A stretch of 8,820 nt of DNA from Hyphomicrobiales bacterium (GCA_027487195.1 JAIYEB010000073.1:1-8820); one strand, 5' to 3'; shown: positions 1 to 6,690, counted from the stretch's first letter. Program-made: numbers and translations. Notes: generated from the letters alone by a model not told the origin.

Positions 1-228
1 CCATCCTCGGTTGCCCCCTTCATCCTGCGTGGTGTTTCGCTCATCGGCATCGACAGCGTCATGGCGCCAATCGCATTGCGCCGTGAGGCCTGGGCGCGGC
101 TGTCGCGTGATCTCGATCTCGAAAAGCTCAAGACCATGACGACGACCATTCCGCTGGAGGACGCGATCAGCGCCGGTCGCGATATCATCGCCGGAACCGT
201 GCGCGGGCGTATCGTCGTCAGGATTTGA
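1..228 (+). CDS. acuI: Acrylyl-CoA reductase-like MDR oxidoreductase (AcuI/YhdH group), C-terminal part
   Basis: The frame is open from base 1 and ends at TGA 226-228, giving the last 75 residues of a protein whose start lies left of the window. The family is normally about 330 residues, so roughly three quarters are missing. The stretch resembles the C-terminus of YhdH/AcuI-type medium-chain dehydrogenases: a PFILRGV segment, then LIGIDSVMAP, a helix with REAWARLSRDLD, a TTIPLEDA segment and a final GTVRGRIVVRI strand. Family members reduce acrylyl-CoA or related enoyl substrates with NADPH in the cytosol and contribute to propionate, acrylate or DMSP metabolism. The catalytic and nucleotide-binding parts are outside the window, so the substrate cannot be judged. 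It converges on the toxin gene with only 17 bases between the two stop codons. Family membership is secure; acuI as opposed to a generic YhdH paralogue is less so. Confidence 0.85.
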   Translation, partial: PSSVAPFILRGVSLIGIDSVMAPIALRREAWARLSRDLDLEKLKTMTTTIPLEDAISAGRDIIAGTVRGRIVVRI

Positions 229-245
229 CGCTTCGCGGGTTCGCG

Positions 246-662
246 CTACCGATCTGCGAACGGATCGAGGCTCTTGATGCCGGTGCGAACCACATCGGCG
301 ATGTTTCGGGTGACAAGCGTCAGCCCGTGGACTTTCGCGGTTGCGGCCAAAAGCCCATCAATCAGGGGCAGCGGGTCTGGAACGCTCATATGCGCCCAAG
401 CCTCGGCAATGGGCTCATCAATGGCAATGATCCGATCGCCGAGTCGCGTTCTCATTTGCGCGAACCAACGGTCAAGACCTTGGGCTTGTTCGGGATCGTT
501 GCGACGCTTCAGTTCGATGCCGCGCCGGATTTCGGCAAGGACGATCACACTGGTGCCGATGTCCTTCACCGGAGTGTCACGAACCCATTGTGCGACGTTT
601 GGATGCGCCCGCTCGCGCTTTCGAATTTCGGAAATCACATTCGTGTCGAGAAGAAATTTCAA
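246..662 (-). CDS. vapC: VapC-type PIN-domain ribonuclease toxin
   Basis: This 138-residue protein is a single PIN domain of normal VapC length. The acidic, metal-binding positions are visible: D6 in LLDTNVISE, E44 in VLAEIRRGIE and D102 in LIDGLLAATA, followed by the T118-R119-N120 motif with D123. VapC toxins are Mg-dependent endoribonucleases that cut tRNA or rRNA and stop translation; they are held inactive by a cognate antitoxin. The arrangement is closest to the FitB/VapC branch. The start is a TTG at 662 that overlaps the antitoxin stop codon by 4 bases (TTGA). A GAGG lies 7 bases upstream, inside the antitoxin gene, so translation is probably coupled and kept below that of the antitoxin. 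All catalytic residues are present, so the toxin appears intact. Its RNA target cannot be inferred from sequence. Confidence 0.93.
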   Translation of the reverse strand: MKFLLDTNVISEIRKRERAHPNVAQWVRDTPVKDIGTSVIVLAEIRRGIELKRRNDPEQAQGLDRWFAQMRTRLGDRIIAIDEPIAEAWAHMSVPDPLPLIDGLLAATAKVHGLTLVTRNIADVVRTGIKSLDPFADR

Positions 663-961
663 AGGTCGACCTCGCGCCAGCCTTTTTGGCGCGGCTGATC
701 ATGGATGCCCGCAAACGCCTCGTCCGGAAGATCAGAACCAAACACATCGAAAGCGGTTTTGATCTCGGGATCAATCAGTGCCTGCTGCAAGGCGGAGCGC
801 AGCAATCTCGCTCGTTCGGGTTCACCACGAAGCGTCTCAGCAAGCACACGGATGAGACCTGTATCCCCTGCGGTCGCCTGAACCTCCACGCGGACAAGCC
901 CGCGCGCCGCAGCCCTGCGCCGATGCGCTGTTGAAGCCTTCTTTTGAGACACGCTTGCCAT
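659..961 (-). CDS. Probable antitoxin partner of the VapC toxin
   Basis: This 100-residue basic protein lies directly upstream of vapC and overlaps it by 4 bases. The N-terminus is rich in Lys and Arg (KKASTAHRRRAAARG) and is followed by GLVRVEVQA, which looks like the DNA-binding beta strand of a ribbon-helix-helix or MazE-like antitoxin. Two predicted helices follow (DTGLIRVLAETLRG and PERARLLRSALQQAL). The acidic tail with FDVFGSDLPDEAF ends in RQKGWREVDL; such C-terminal Arg-containing tails often insert into the VapC active site. I chose ATG 961 because GAGG sits 5 bases upstream. A TTG at 976 would add five residues and has no clear ribosome binding site. The antitoxin role is inferred from position, size and charge pattern. 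I could not assign it with certainty to a named VapB, Phd or MazE family. Confidence 0.8.
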   Translation of the reverse strand: MASVSQKKASTAHRRRAAARGLVRVEVQATAGDTGLIRVLAETLRGEPERARLLRSALQQALIDPEIKTAFDVFGSDLPDEAFAGIHDQPRQKGWREVDL

Positions 962-980
962 GAGGACCTCGCGCAAAACA

Positions 981-1004
981 CTCGCCGGTTATATCACCGG
1001 AGAG
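981..1004. promoter_or_regulatory. Interrupted palindrome upstream of the antitoxin, candidate operator
   Basis: The two arms are CTCgCCGGT at 981-989 and ACCGGaGAG at 996-1004, around a 6-base centre (TATATC). Eight of nine arm positions pair; only 984/1001 does not. The site ends 19 bases before the antitoxin ATG, where VapBC complexes usually bind to repress their own promoter. On the minus strand the hexamer TATAAC lies within it (993 to 988). The symmetry is seen directly; the operator role is inferred. Confidence 0.5.
988..993 (-). promoter_or_regulatory. Candidate -10 box for the toxin-antitoxin operon
   Basis: Read on the minus strand, the hexamer is TATAAC, one mismatch from the sigma-70 consensus TATAAT. 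It would place transcription initiation near 981 and leave a short leader of about 20 bases before the ATG at 961. No convincing -35 hexamer is seen at the expected distance. The overlap with the palindrome would explain repression by occlusion. Confidence 0.4.
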
Positions 1005-1088
1005 ATGTCTGCACCATCCCGGCTGTGTGTTTGCCGGACTGGGCGCTCGCGATGAAGAACCGCGCGCGCCTCCGCTGCCCAACAGCTT

Positions 1089-2225
1089 CTATCTGTTGGC
1101 CTCAAACGTGACCTTGAAGGTTGCGCCCTCGCCAAGCCGGCTCTCAATGTCGAGGCGCGCGCGGTGGCGCGCCACAATGTGCTTGACGATGGCGAGGCCC
1201 AGTCCGGTGCCGCCGAGGTTGCGCGAGGTTGCGACATCGACGCGATAGAAGCGCTCGGTCAGGCGCGGAATATGCTCTTCAGCAATGCCGGGTCCGAAGT
1301 CGCGCACTGAAAGGACGGCTGTGGGACGCTGGATGGTGCCGGCGCGCTCGAGCGTGACAATCACCCGCCCGCCTTCAAAGCCATACTTGATTGCGTTCTC
1401 GACCAGGTTCTCTGCAACGCGCACCAGCTCATCACGGTCACCAGCGATGAACAAGGAGGTGTCGGGCAGATGCCGCTCGATCGTGACCCCAAGTTCGTTT
1501 GCGCGCGGCGCGAGCGCATCAAGCGTCTCGGAAACGATGCCGCCGAGGTCAACCTGACCGTTGGGGCGAACATGCGCGGCCAACTCAATCCGCGACAGGG
1601 ACAGGAGATCATCGATCAGCCGCGACATGCGGTAAGCCTGCTGGCGCATGATCTCGAGGAAGCGGTCACGCGCCGCCGGGTCGCTTCGCGCTGCGCCCTG
1701 CAAGGTCTCGATGAAACCGGACAAGGTGGCGAGCGGCGTGCGCAGCTCGTGGCTGGCATTTGCGACAAAGTCGACGCGCATCTTTTCGAGCCGCTGACGC
1801 TCGCTCAGGTCATGGACAACAATGACCAGGCGGCTTTCGATCGCGGTCATCAGCGAGACCGTCACCTCAAACGTGCGCTCGACGGGAACCCGATCAAGAA
1901 TAATCACGGTCTTGCGAACGCCATCTCCCGCGACGCGCGCGAGCGCATCGACAAGTTCCGGGTTCCTGACCGCGAACGACAAGGGCGCCCCGGGTTCGAG
2001 GCGTTGAAACAGGTTCTTGGCCCTGCTGTTTGCGACATCCACCACGCCGTTGAGGTCGGTCACAATCGTGGGGTCCGGAAGCGCCTCGATCAGCGCGGAC
2101 ACGTTGATGGACGGAGGCGCTGCAAGGGGCTGTTGAATGGCGCGCGTCGATGCCTGAGGCCGCGCCATGACGCCCCAAAGGGATGTCCATCCAGGGCTTG
2201 AACGCACGCTGCCTGTCTCCGTCAT
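1089..2225 (-). CDS. phoR: PhoR-like sensor histidine kinase without membrane segments
   Basis: With the start at ATG 2225 the protein has 378 residues. A PAS-like domain spans about 43-126 (SALIEALPDP...VTDLNGVVDVANS). HisKA spans about 143-208, with phospho-acceptor H159 in FVANASHELRTPLATLSGF, and HATPase_c runs to the C-terminus with N273 and N277 (ENLVENAIKYG), DFGPGIAEEH at 309-318, TERFYRVD and GGTGLGLA at 338-345. This is the PhoR/WalK-type core, which autophosphorylates and passes phosphate to an OmpR-family regulator. PhoR proteins normally carry N-terminal transmembrane helices. Here the first 42 residues are polar, and only 83 bases separate this start from the divergent ppk2, so the kinase is predicted to be cytosolic. 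No regulator gene is adjacent. Alternative starts are GTG 2249 and ATG 2168; I preferred 2225 for the AAGGGA 9 bases upstream. The kinase call is secure; the phosphate role is inferred from similarity. Confidence 0.88.
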   Translation of the reverse strand: MTETGSVRSSPGWTSLWGVMARPQASTRAIQQPLAAPPSINVSALIEALPDPTIVTDLNGVVDVANSRAKNLFQRLEPGAPLSFAVRNPELVDALARVAGDGVRKTVIILDRVPVERTFEVTVSLMTAIESRLVIVVHDLSERQRLEKMRVDFVANASHELRTPLATLSGFIETLQGAARSDPAARDRFLEIMRQQAYRMSRLIDDLLSLSRIELAAHVRPNGQVDLGGIVSETLDALAPRANELGVTIERHLPDTSLFIAGDRDELVRVAENLVENAIKYGFEGGRVIVTLERAGTIQRPTAVLSVRDFGPGIAEEHIPRLTERFYRVDVATSRNLGGTGLGLAIVKHIVARHRARLDIESRLGEGATFKVTFEANR

Positions 2226-2308
2226 CTCGGCTGGTCCCTTTGCTCGCACGACCGCCCATGACGCGCAACAGACTAGGCAGCGAAGATTCTCTTGGATAGC
2301 CTGCCATC
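2226..2308. promoter_or_regulatory. Divergent intergenic region between the PhoR-like kinase and ppk2
   Basis: The 83 bases between the two divergent starts must hold the promoters of both genes unless one is transcribed from within the other. I see no convincing -35/-10 pair in either direction and no full Pho box. The ribosome binding site in front of the ppk2 ATG is weak, with only a GGAT about 12 bases upstream. The regulatory assignment rests on position alone. Confidence 0.3.
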
Positions 2309-3202
2309 ATGACAAAGAAACAACGCCCATCTCAAACCCGGCTGGACAAAGCCATTGCCAACTTCGACCTTGAGGCAAAGGAGCTGCCCAAGGAGATCAA
2401 GAAGGCGTCGCTGTCGTCCGGCGGCTTTCCCTATGACGAGAAGATGGACCGCGACGCCTACGATGAGCGGCTGGAAAAGCTCCAGATCGAACTGCTCAAG
2501 GTCCAGAGCTGGGTCAAGGAGAGCAAGGAGCGCGTCCTCATCCTGTTTGAGGGGCGCGATGCCGCTGGCAAGGGCGGAGCCATCAAGCGCTTCACCCAGC
2601 ATTTGAACCCGCGAACCGCGCGGGTCGTTGCACTTCCAAAGCCAACCGAGGCAGAGCGCGGGCAGTGGTACTTCCAGCGCTACATCCCGCATCTGCCAAC
2701 ACGTGGCGAAATCGTGATGTTTGACCGCTCCTGGTACAATCGCGCCATGGTCGAGCCGGTCAATGGCTTCTGCACGCCGGAAGAGACATCAACCTTTCTG
2801 GCCGAGGTGCCAAACTTCGAACGGCTTCTCGTGCGAGACGGGATCCGGCTGTTCAAGATCTTCATTGATGTAGGCCAGGCCATGCAGCTCAAGCGGCTGC
2901 ACAAGCGCCACCAGGATCCGTTGCGCCAGTGGAAGCTCTCGCCCATCGACTTCAAGTCCGTCCACCAATGGGACGCCTACTCTCAGGCCATCGAGCGCAT
3001 GTTTGGTGCAACCCACAGCGCAGATGCTCCGTGGCACGTGGTCATGGGCAACGACAAGCTGCGCGCGCGGCTTGCGATCATGGAGCTGGTCTTGTTCCGC
3101 CTCGATTATCCCGGAAAGGATCATGACCTGATTGGCTCAGGGCCTGACCCGAAAATCACAGGGCAGGGCGGCCATTTCTTTGATCAGGACGATCACGCGT
3201 GA
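2309..3202 (+). CDS. ppk2: Polyphosphate kinase 2, class I type
   Basis: This 297-residue cytosolic enzyme is the normal size for a single-domain PPK2. It has a P-loop kinase fold with Walker A GRDAAGKGG at 82-90, followed by AIKRFTQHLNPR, the ERGQWYFQRYIPHLP segment, and Walker B MFDRSWYNRAMVE at about 137-149. A lid region with LKRLHKRHQDPLRQWKLSP (about 194-212) and a C-terminal PWHVVMGNDKLRARL segment complete the domain. PPK2 enzymes transfer phosphate between polyphosphate and nucleotides; class I members usually make ATP or GTP from the diphosphate. The N-terminal 70 residues are charged and helical, typical of the family. The start ATG has little Shine-Dalgarno sequence. The stop codon overlaps the start of the protease gene by 4 bases, so the two are probably co-transcribed. 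The family is certain; nucleotide preference cannot be read from sequence. Confidence 0.95.
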   Translation: MTKKQRPSQTRLDKAIANFDLEAKELPKEIKKASLSSGGFPYDEKMDRDAYDERLEKLQIELLKVQSWVKESKERVLILFEGRDAAGKGGAIKRFTQHLNPRTARVVALPKPTEAERGQWYFQRYIPHLPTRGEIVMFDRSWYNRAMVEPVNGFCTPEETSTFLAEVPNFERLLVRDGIRLFKIFIDVGQAMQLKRLHKRHQDPLRQWKLSPIDFKSVHQWDAYSQAIERMFGATHSADAPWHVVMGNDKLRARLAIMELVLFRLDYPGKDHDLIGSGPDPKITGQGGHFFDQDDHA

Positions 3203-3963
3203 GGCGCTGGTTTGCGCTGGCGATCCTCGCCGGTGCCTTGCTCCCCGCCAACGCCGGGATCATCGGGCGCGATGACCGCGTGCCGGTGGCGACGCTTGCT
3301 GCCTCAGGCGACAGCGCAGACCGCGCCCTTGCGGTTGCAGCTGGCGCTGTAGGCCTTCTCCAGTGCGATAATGGTCGCATTGCCTCAGCGGTCCTGGTTG
3401 GAGAACGCCGGATTGCGACTTCAGCGCACGTGTTCATCGACGTATTGGCCGCGGTGCGCGCGGGCCGGGTCCGCTGCCGGTTTGCCTCGCCGGCCGGCGG
3501 CGCGCCGGTCAATGCTGATCTGGGTTCCCTGAGGCTTGGCATCGAACGCCCGGTCACGGGCCACAATATCTGCTCAAACAGCCGCGACTGGGCGGTGCTA
3601 TCATTGAGCGCGGAGCCGCAGGGCATGCGCCCGATCGCAATCGCGGGACCATTTCCGGTTGGCACGGGGGCTGCAATCGTCACAGCTGTTGCCCGCGGCG
3701 GTCCAACGGTTGGCAAATGCACCATCCGCGATCTGGCGCTATGCCAGCAGACAGGCGCTCCCCTGATATTCACCGATTGCGACGCGGAGCCCGGTTCTTC
3801 GGGCGGCGCAACGCTCGTGAACGTGTCTGGCCGCTGGATGCTTGGCGGCGTGACGCGGGGCGCCTCGCCTCAGGGCGCGGCAGCTTACGACCGCAGCACA
3901 GCCTACCATATGGCTGTGCCGGTGCGCGGACCTCTGGCCAACGCCATTGGCGCAGGCCGCTAG
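3199..3963 (+). CDS. Secreted trypsin-like serine protease
   Basis: This 254-residue protein starts with GTG 3199, which shares GTGA with the ppk2 stop codon. Residues 1-19 form a Sec signal peptide (RRW, a hydrophobic core, then an ANA cleavage motif before G20). The chymotrypsin-fold triad is visible: H77 in IATSAHVF, D130 in SRDWAVLSL and S201 in DAEPGSSGGATL. Six cysteines (56, 93, 125, 174, 182, 194) allow up to three disulfides, fitting an exported enzyme. It probably cleaves peptide bonds in the periplasm or outside the cell. There is no PDZ domain, so it is not DegP/HtrA. The specificity and substrates are unknown. Translation is likely coupled to ppk2, although one product is cytosolic and the other exported. 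It converges on the molybdoenzyme gene with 29 bases between stops, and no terminator hairpin is evident there. Confidence 0.88.
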   Translation: MRRWFALAILAGALLPANAGIIGRDDRVPVATLAASGDSADRALAVAAGAVGLLQCDNGRIASAVLVGERRIATSAHVFIDVLAAVRAGRVRCRFASPAGGAPVNADLGSLRLGIERPVTGHNICSNSRDWAVLSLSAEPQGMRPIAIAGPFPVGTGAAIVTAVARGGPTVGKCTIRDLALCQQTGAPLIFTDCDAEPGSSGGATLVNVSGRWMLGGVTRGASPQGAAAYDRSTAYHMAVPVRGPLANAIGAGR

Positions 3964-3992
3964 ATCAGCCTCAGTTCAAGCGCATCCCAGCC

Positions 3993-6164
3993 TTACGACG
4001 TCATTCCCTTGGCGAAGGGCAGTAGACGGACCCGCCGACCCGTGGCCTTGGCAACCGCGTTGGCCAGTGCCGGGCCAATCGGCGGTGTGCCAGGTTCGCC
4101 GACGCCGGTCGGCGATGCGGTTGAGGGGAGGATATGCACCTCGACCTTTGGCATGCGATCAATCCGGAGCGGGGTGTAGCTGTCATAGTTCTTCTGATCG
4201 ACAACGCCGTCCGTCAGCGTCAGCTCTTCGCCAAGAATGGCGCCAAGACCAAAGCCGATCCCACCCTCGATCTGCGCCACCACATTGTCCGGATTGATTG
4301 CGATCCCGCAGTCGACGGCGGCCACAACCCGTTCAACCCGCACATCCTGGCCAGACATCGAGATTTCGACGACCAGCGCGACGTAGGTCTTGAACGACTG
4401 GTGCACGGCAACGCCCCGGAACCGGCCGGGCGCAGGCTCTGTTGTCCAGCCCGCCTTGTCAGCGGCCAGATCAAGCACCGCGCGTTCGCGCGCGTTCTCC
4501 GCAAGGAGTTCGCGGCGCAGCTGTACCGGGTCCTTGCCGGTCGCGGAGGCGATCTCGTCAATCATCGTCTCAACCGCATAGGCCGTATGCGTATGGCCAA
4601 CCGCGCGCCACCACAACACCGGAACGCCGACGCTTGTGTTGGTCACTTCAACCCTGAGATCGGCAATCTGGTAGGGCGTATCAGACGCACCCTCGACCGA
4701 GGTTGCATCAACCCCGTTGCGCACGGCAAACCCCTCGAAAGGCGTGTTTGACATGATCGACTGACCAACAATGCGCTGGTGCCAGCCCGAGATGCGTCCC
4801 TGGGCATCAAGCCCGACCCGCATCTTGTGCACATACATCGGGCGATAACGCCCACCCGTCATGTCGTCCTCGCGGGTCCAGGTCAGCTTGACCGGCGCGC
4901 GCCAGTTGATGGCCTTGGCAACAGACACGGCCTCTGCAACCACATCACCATCGAGCACGGCACGACGGCCAAAGCCGCCGCCGGACTTCATCACATGCAT
5001 CTTGATCTGGTCAGGGGTTACGCCCGCGATCTGCGAGGCAATGGTCTGGTAGATGTCGGGCATCTGGTGCCCGCCCCAGATCTCGATTGTGCCATCCCGC
5101 GCACGGCGCACAACGGCACCCAACGGCTCGATGGCCGCGTGCGCAAGGTATGGAAACTCATAGGTTGCTTCAATCAGGCGTGCAGCGCGTCCAAGGGCTG
5201 CGTCGGCGTCGCCGCGATTGGCGGCCGGTGCACCCGCCCGTTCTGCTGCTTCCAGATAGGCCTTGCGCAGATCAGCCGAGCCGCGCTTTTCCGCCCGCGC
5301 TTCGTTCCAGGTGACCGTCAGCGCCTCGCGGCCCTTGATCGCAGCCCATGTCGTGTCTGCAACGACAGCAACACCGCGCGGGATCTGGACGACGTCGACA
5401 ACGCCGCGAACAGCGCGCGCCTTTGCGGCATCAAAGCTCTGCACCGTTGCGCCAAACCGTGGAGGATGCGCCACAACGGCAATCAGCATGCCGGGAAGAC
5501 GCATATCCAGCGTGTAGTTCTGCGATCCATTGGTCTTGTCGCGGCTGTCAATGCGCTCCGGAGGCGTCTTCCCGATCAGTGTCCACTGGCTGGCGGGCTT
5601 CAGCGCCACGTTTGAGGGAACCGGCAGGCGGGCGGCTGCTGCGATCATGTCGCCATAGCCAGCGCGGCGGCTTCCGGCCGTGAGTTGGCCATTCTCCGCC
5701 AGAACCTCCGAAACCGGCACATTCCAGGCCGCAGCGGCTGCGCTGCGCAGCATCTCGCGCGCGGTCGCACCGGCACGGCGATATCGCTCCCACGACGACG
5801 GGATGCCGCTGGAGCCGCCCGTGAACTGGAAGGCTCCTCCGGCGGTGAGGTTGCCGTAAGCGCGCGGGTTGGACGCACCGCCCTCAACGCTGACCTGGCT
5901 GAGCGGCACCGAGAGCTCTTCAGCCGCAAGCGTCGCGAGCCCGTGATAAATGCCCTGGCCCATGTCGAAATGTGCGGAGATCACGGTCACGCGCCCGTCG
6001 GGCGCAATGCGCAGATAGGCCTGGAACGGATTGAGCGCAGTCCCACCCGGCGCCTGCGCCTGGGCTTTGGGCTGGAAGCCAAGAACAAAGACGCCGCCAA
6101 TGAGCGCACCGGTCAGGAGCGAGCGACGCGAAGGGCGAAGGGTCTGCGGGTTCAACGGGATCAT
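3993..6164 (-). CDS. Molybdopterin-binding subunit of a xanthine dehydrogenase-family enzyme (IorB-like), Tat-exported
   Basis: The 723-residue large subunit resembles isoquinoline 1-oxidoreductase beta. A twin-arginine signal is seen at residues 11-36 (PSRRSLLTG, a hydrophobic stretch, then AQA), so the folded enzyme is predicted to reach the periplasm. Family motifs include HFDMGQGIYHGLA near 65-77, GGGFGRRAV at 396-403 for the molybdenum-pterin cofactor, VLWWRAVGHTHTA around 516-528, and GVGEPGTPPIGPA at 687-699, in which E690 is the expected catalytic glutamate. Such enzymes hydroxylate N-heterocycles or oxidise aldehydes with water as the oxygen source. ATG 6164 was chosen because a strong Shine-Dalgarno precedes it and the Tat motif then sits near the N-terminus; the upstream in-frame extension would overlap the small-subunit gene. 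The partner is the [2Fe-2S] gene 11 bases upstream. The family is certain, the substrate unknown. Confidence 0.93.
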   Translation of the reverse strand: MIPLNPQTLRPSRRSLLTGALIGGVFVLGFQPKAQAQAPGGTALNPFQAYLRIAPDGRVTVISAHFDMGQGIYHGLATLAAEELSVPLSQVSVEGGASNPRAYGNLTAGGAFQFTGGSSGIPSSWERYRRAGATAREMLRSAAAAAWNVPVSEVLAENGQLTAGSRRAGYGDMIAAAARLPVPSNVALKPASQWTLIGKTPPERIDSRDKTNGSQNYTLDMRLPGMLIAVVAHPPRFGATVQSFDAAKARAVRGVVDVVQIPRGVAVVADTTWAAIKGREALTVTWNEARAEKRGSADLRKAYLEAAERAGAPAANRGDADAALGRAARLIEATYEFPYLAHAAIEPLGAVVRRARDGTIEIWGGHQMPDIYQTIASQIAGVTPDQIKMHVMKSGGGFGRRAVLDGDVVAEAVSVAKAINWRAPVKLTWTREDDMTGGRYRPMYVHKMRVGLDAQGRISGWHQRIVGQSIMSNTPFEGFAVRNGVDATSVEGASDTPYQIADLRVEVTNTSVGVPVLWWRAVGHTHTAYAVETMIDEIASATGKDPVQLRRELLAENARERAVLDLAADKAGWTTEPAPGRFRGVAVHQSFKTYVALVVEISMSGQDVRVERVVAAVDCGIAINPDNVVAQIEGGIGFGLGAILGEELTLTDGVVDQKNYDSYTPLRIDRMPKVEVHILPSTASPTGVGEPGTPPIGPALANAVAKATGRRVRLLPFAKGMTS

Positions 6165-6168
6165 GATG

Positions 6169-6176
6169 CCCTCCTT
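6169..6176 (-). promoter_or_regulatory. Strong ribosome binding site that fixes the large-subunit start
   Basis: On the minus strand AAGGAGGG ends 4 bases before ATG 6164. Its first base is the last base of the small-subunit stop codon TGA (6178-6176). This near-perfect Shine-Dalgarno decides the start of the large subunit and suggests that ribosomes ending the small subunit can reinitiate. Confidence 0.85.
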
Positions 6177-6631
6177 CAAGCCAGCGACCGGGCGGCCTGA
6201 TGGATCGCCGCACGCACCCGGTTGTAGGTGGCGCAGCGGCACAGGTTGCCGGTCATGGCGGCGTCGATATCCGCATCACTTGGCCGCTTGTTCTCGCTGA
6301 GAAGTGCAACTGCGGACATGATCTGCCCGGACTGGCAATAGCCGCATTGGGCAACGGCAAGCGTGGTCCACGCGTCCTGAACAGCCCTGGCGACCGGCGT
6401 GTTCAGCCCTTCGATCGTGATGACCTGACCGTTGCCAACGGAGCTGAGCGGCGTCTGGCAGGCGCGGGTTGCAACGCCGTCGACATGGACCGTGCAGGCT
6501 CCGCACTGGGCAACGCCGCAACCATATTTCGTGCCGGTGAGCCCCACGACATCACGCAGCGCCCACAACAGCGGCATGTCAGGGTCGAGGGCTGAGAGAT
6601 CGCGGACCTCTCCGTTGACGGTGATGCGCAT
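6176..6631 (-). CDS. [2Fe-2S] small subunit of a xanthine dehydrogenase-family enzyme (IorA-like)
   Basis: This 151-residue protein has the normal length for the family. The N-terminal plant-ferredoxin-like domain holds C38, C43, C46 and C58 (KYGCGVAQCGACTVHV and ACQTPL). The C-terminal helical domain holds C96 and C99 (QCGYCQSGQI) and C131 and C133 (GNLCRCATYNRV). These ligate the two [2Fe-2S] clusters that carry electrons away from the molybdenum site. It has no signal peptide, so it is expected to assemble with the Tat-signal-bearing large subunit in the cytosol and be exported with it. ATG 6631 is preceded by GGAG about 9 bases upstream. It is the first gene of the pair, 11 bases before the large subunit. 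There is no FAD subunit in the window, as in two-subunit IorAB-type enzymes, and no cytochrome c acceptor gene is seen. Confidence 0.94.
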   Translation of the reverse strand: MRITVNGEVRDLSALDPDMPLLWALRDVVGLTGTKYGCGVAQCGACTVHVDGVATRACQTPLSSVGNGQVITIEGLNTPVARAVQDAWTTLAVAQCGYCQSGQIMSAVALLSENKRPSDADIDAAMTGNLCRCATYNRVRAAIHQAARSLA

Positions 6632-6690
6632 GGCTGCTGCTCCGGATCGAGAAACTCATCCGAGGCTATGCCTTTCACAGCCAGAGGTCC

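Noticed and set aside
229..245. A terminator between the convergent AcuI-like and VapC genes
   Set aside because: Only 17 bases separate the stops and no stable stem with a T-run is visible.
1214..1233. A 10-base tandem repeat (CGAGGTTGCG twice) in the kinase gene
   Set aside because: It falls within the conserved region just before the GGTGLGLA box, the reading frame is intact and two copies of 10 bases are expected by chance in GC-rich coding DNA.
1470..2201. A 243-codon open frame on the plus strand opposite the histidine kinase
   Set aside because: It is antisense to a clear kinase with all its motifs, has no recognisable domain and has the residue bias of a shadow frame in GC-rich DNA.
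2250..2308. A possible Pho box between the kinase and ppk2
   Set aside because: Only one loose half-site (CTGTTG with GTCAT nearby on the minus strand) is seen; the second direct repeat at the right spacing is missing.
2226..2310. A frameshift that could have removed membrane helices from the PhoR-like kinase
   Set aside because: The other minus-strand frames upstream show no hydrophobic segment of membrane length adjoining the kinase before the divergent ppk2 start.
4779..5615. A 278-codon open frame on the plus strand opposite the molybdoenzyme large subunit
   Set aside because: The minus-strand frame has strong family motifs throughout; this one is rich in Arg, His and Cys with no domain.
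6165..6242. An N-terminal extension of the molybdoenzyme large subunit by 26 residues
   Set aside because: It would overlap the small-subunit gene and bury the Tat motif; a near-perfect Shine-Dalgarno directly before ATG 6164 supports the shorter form.
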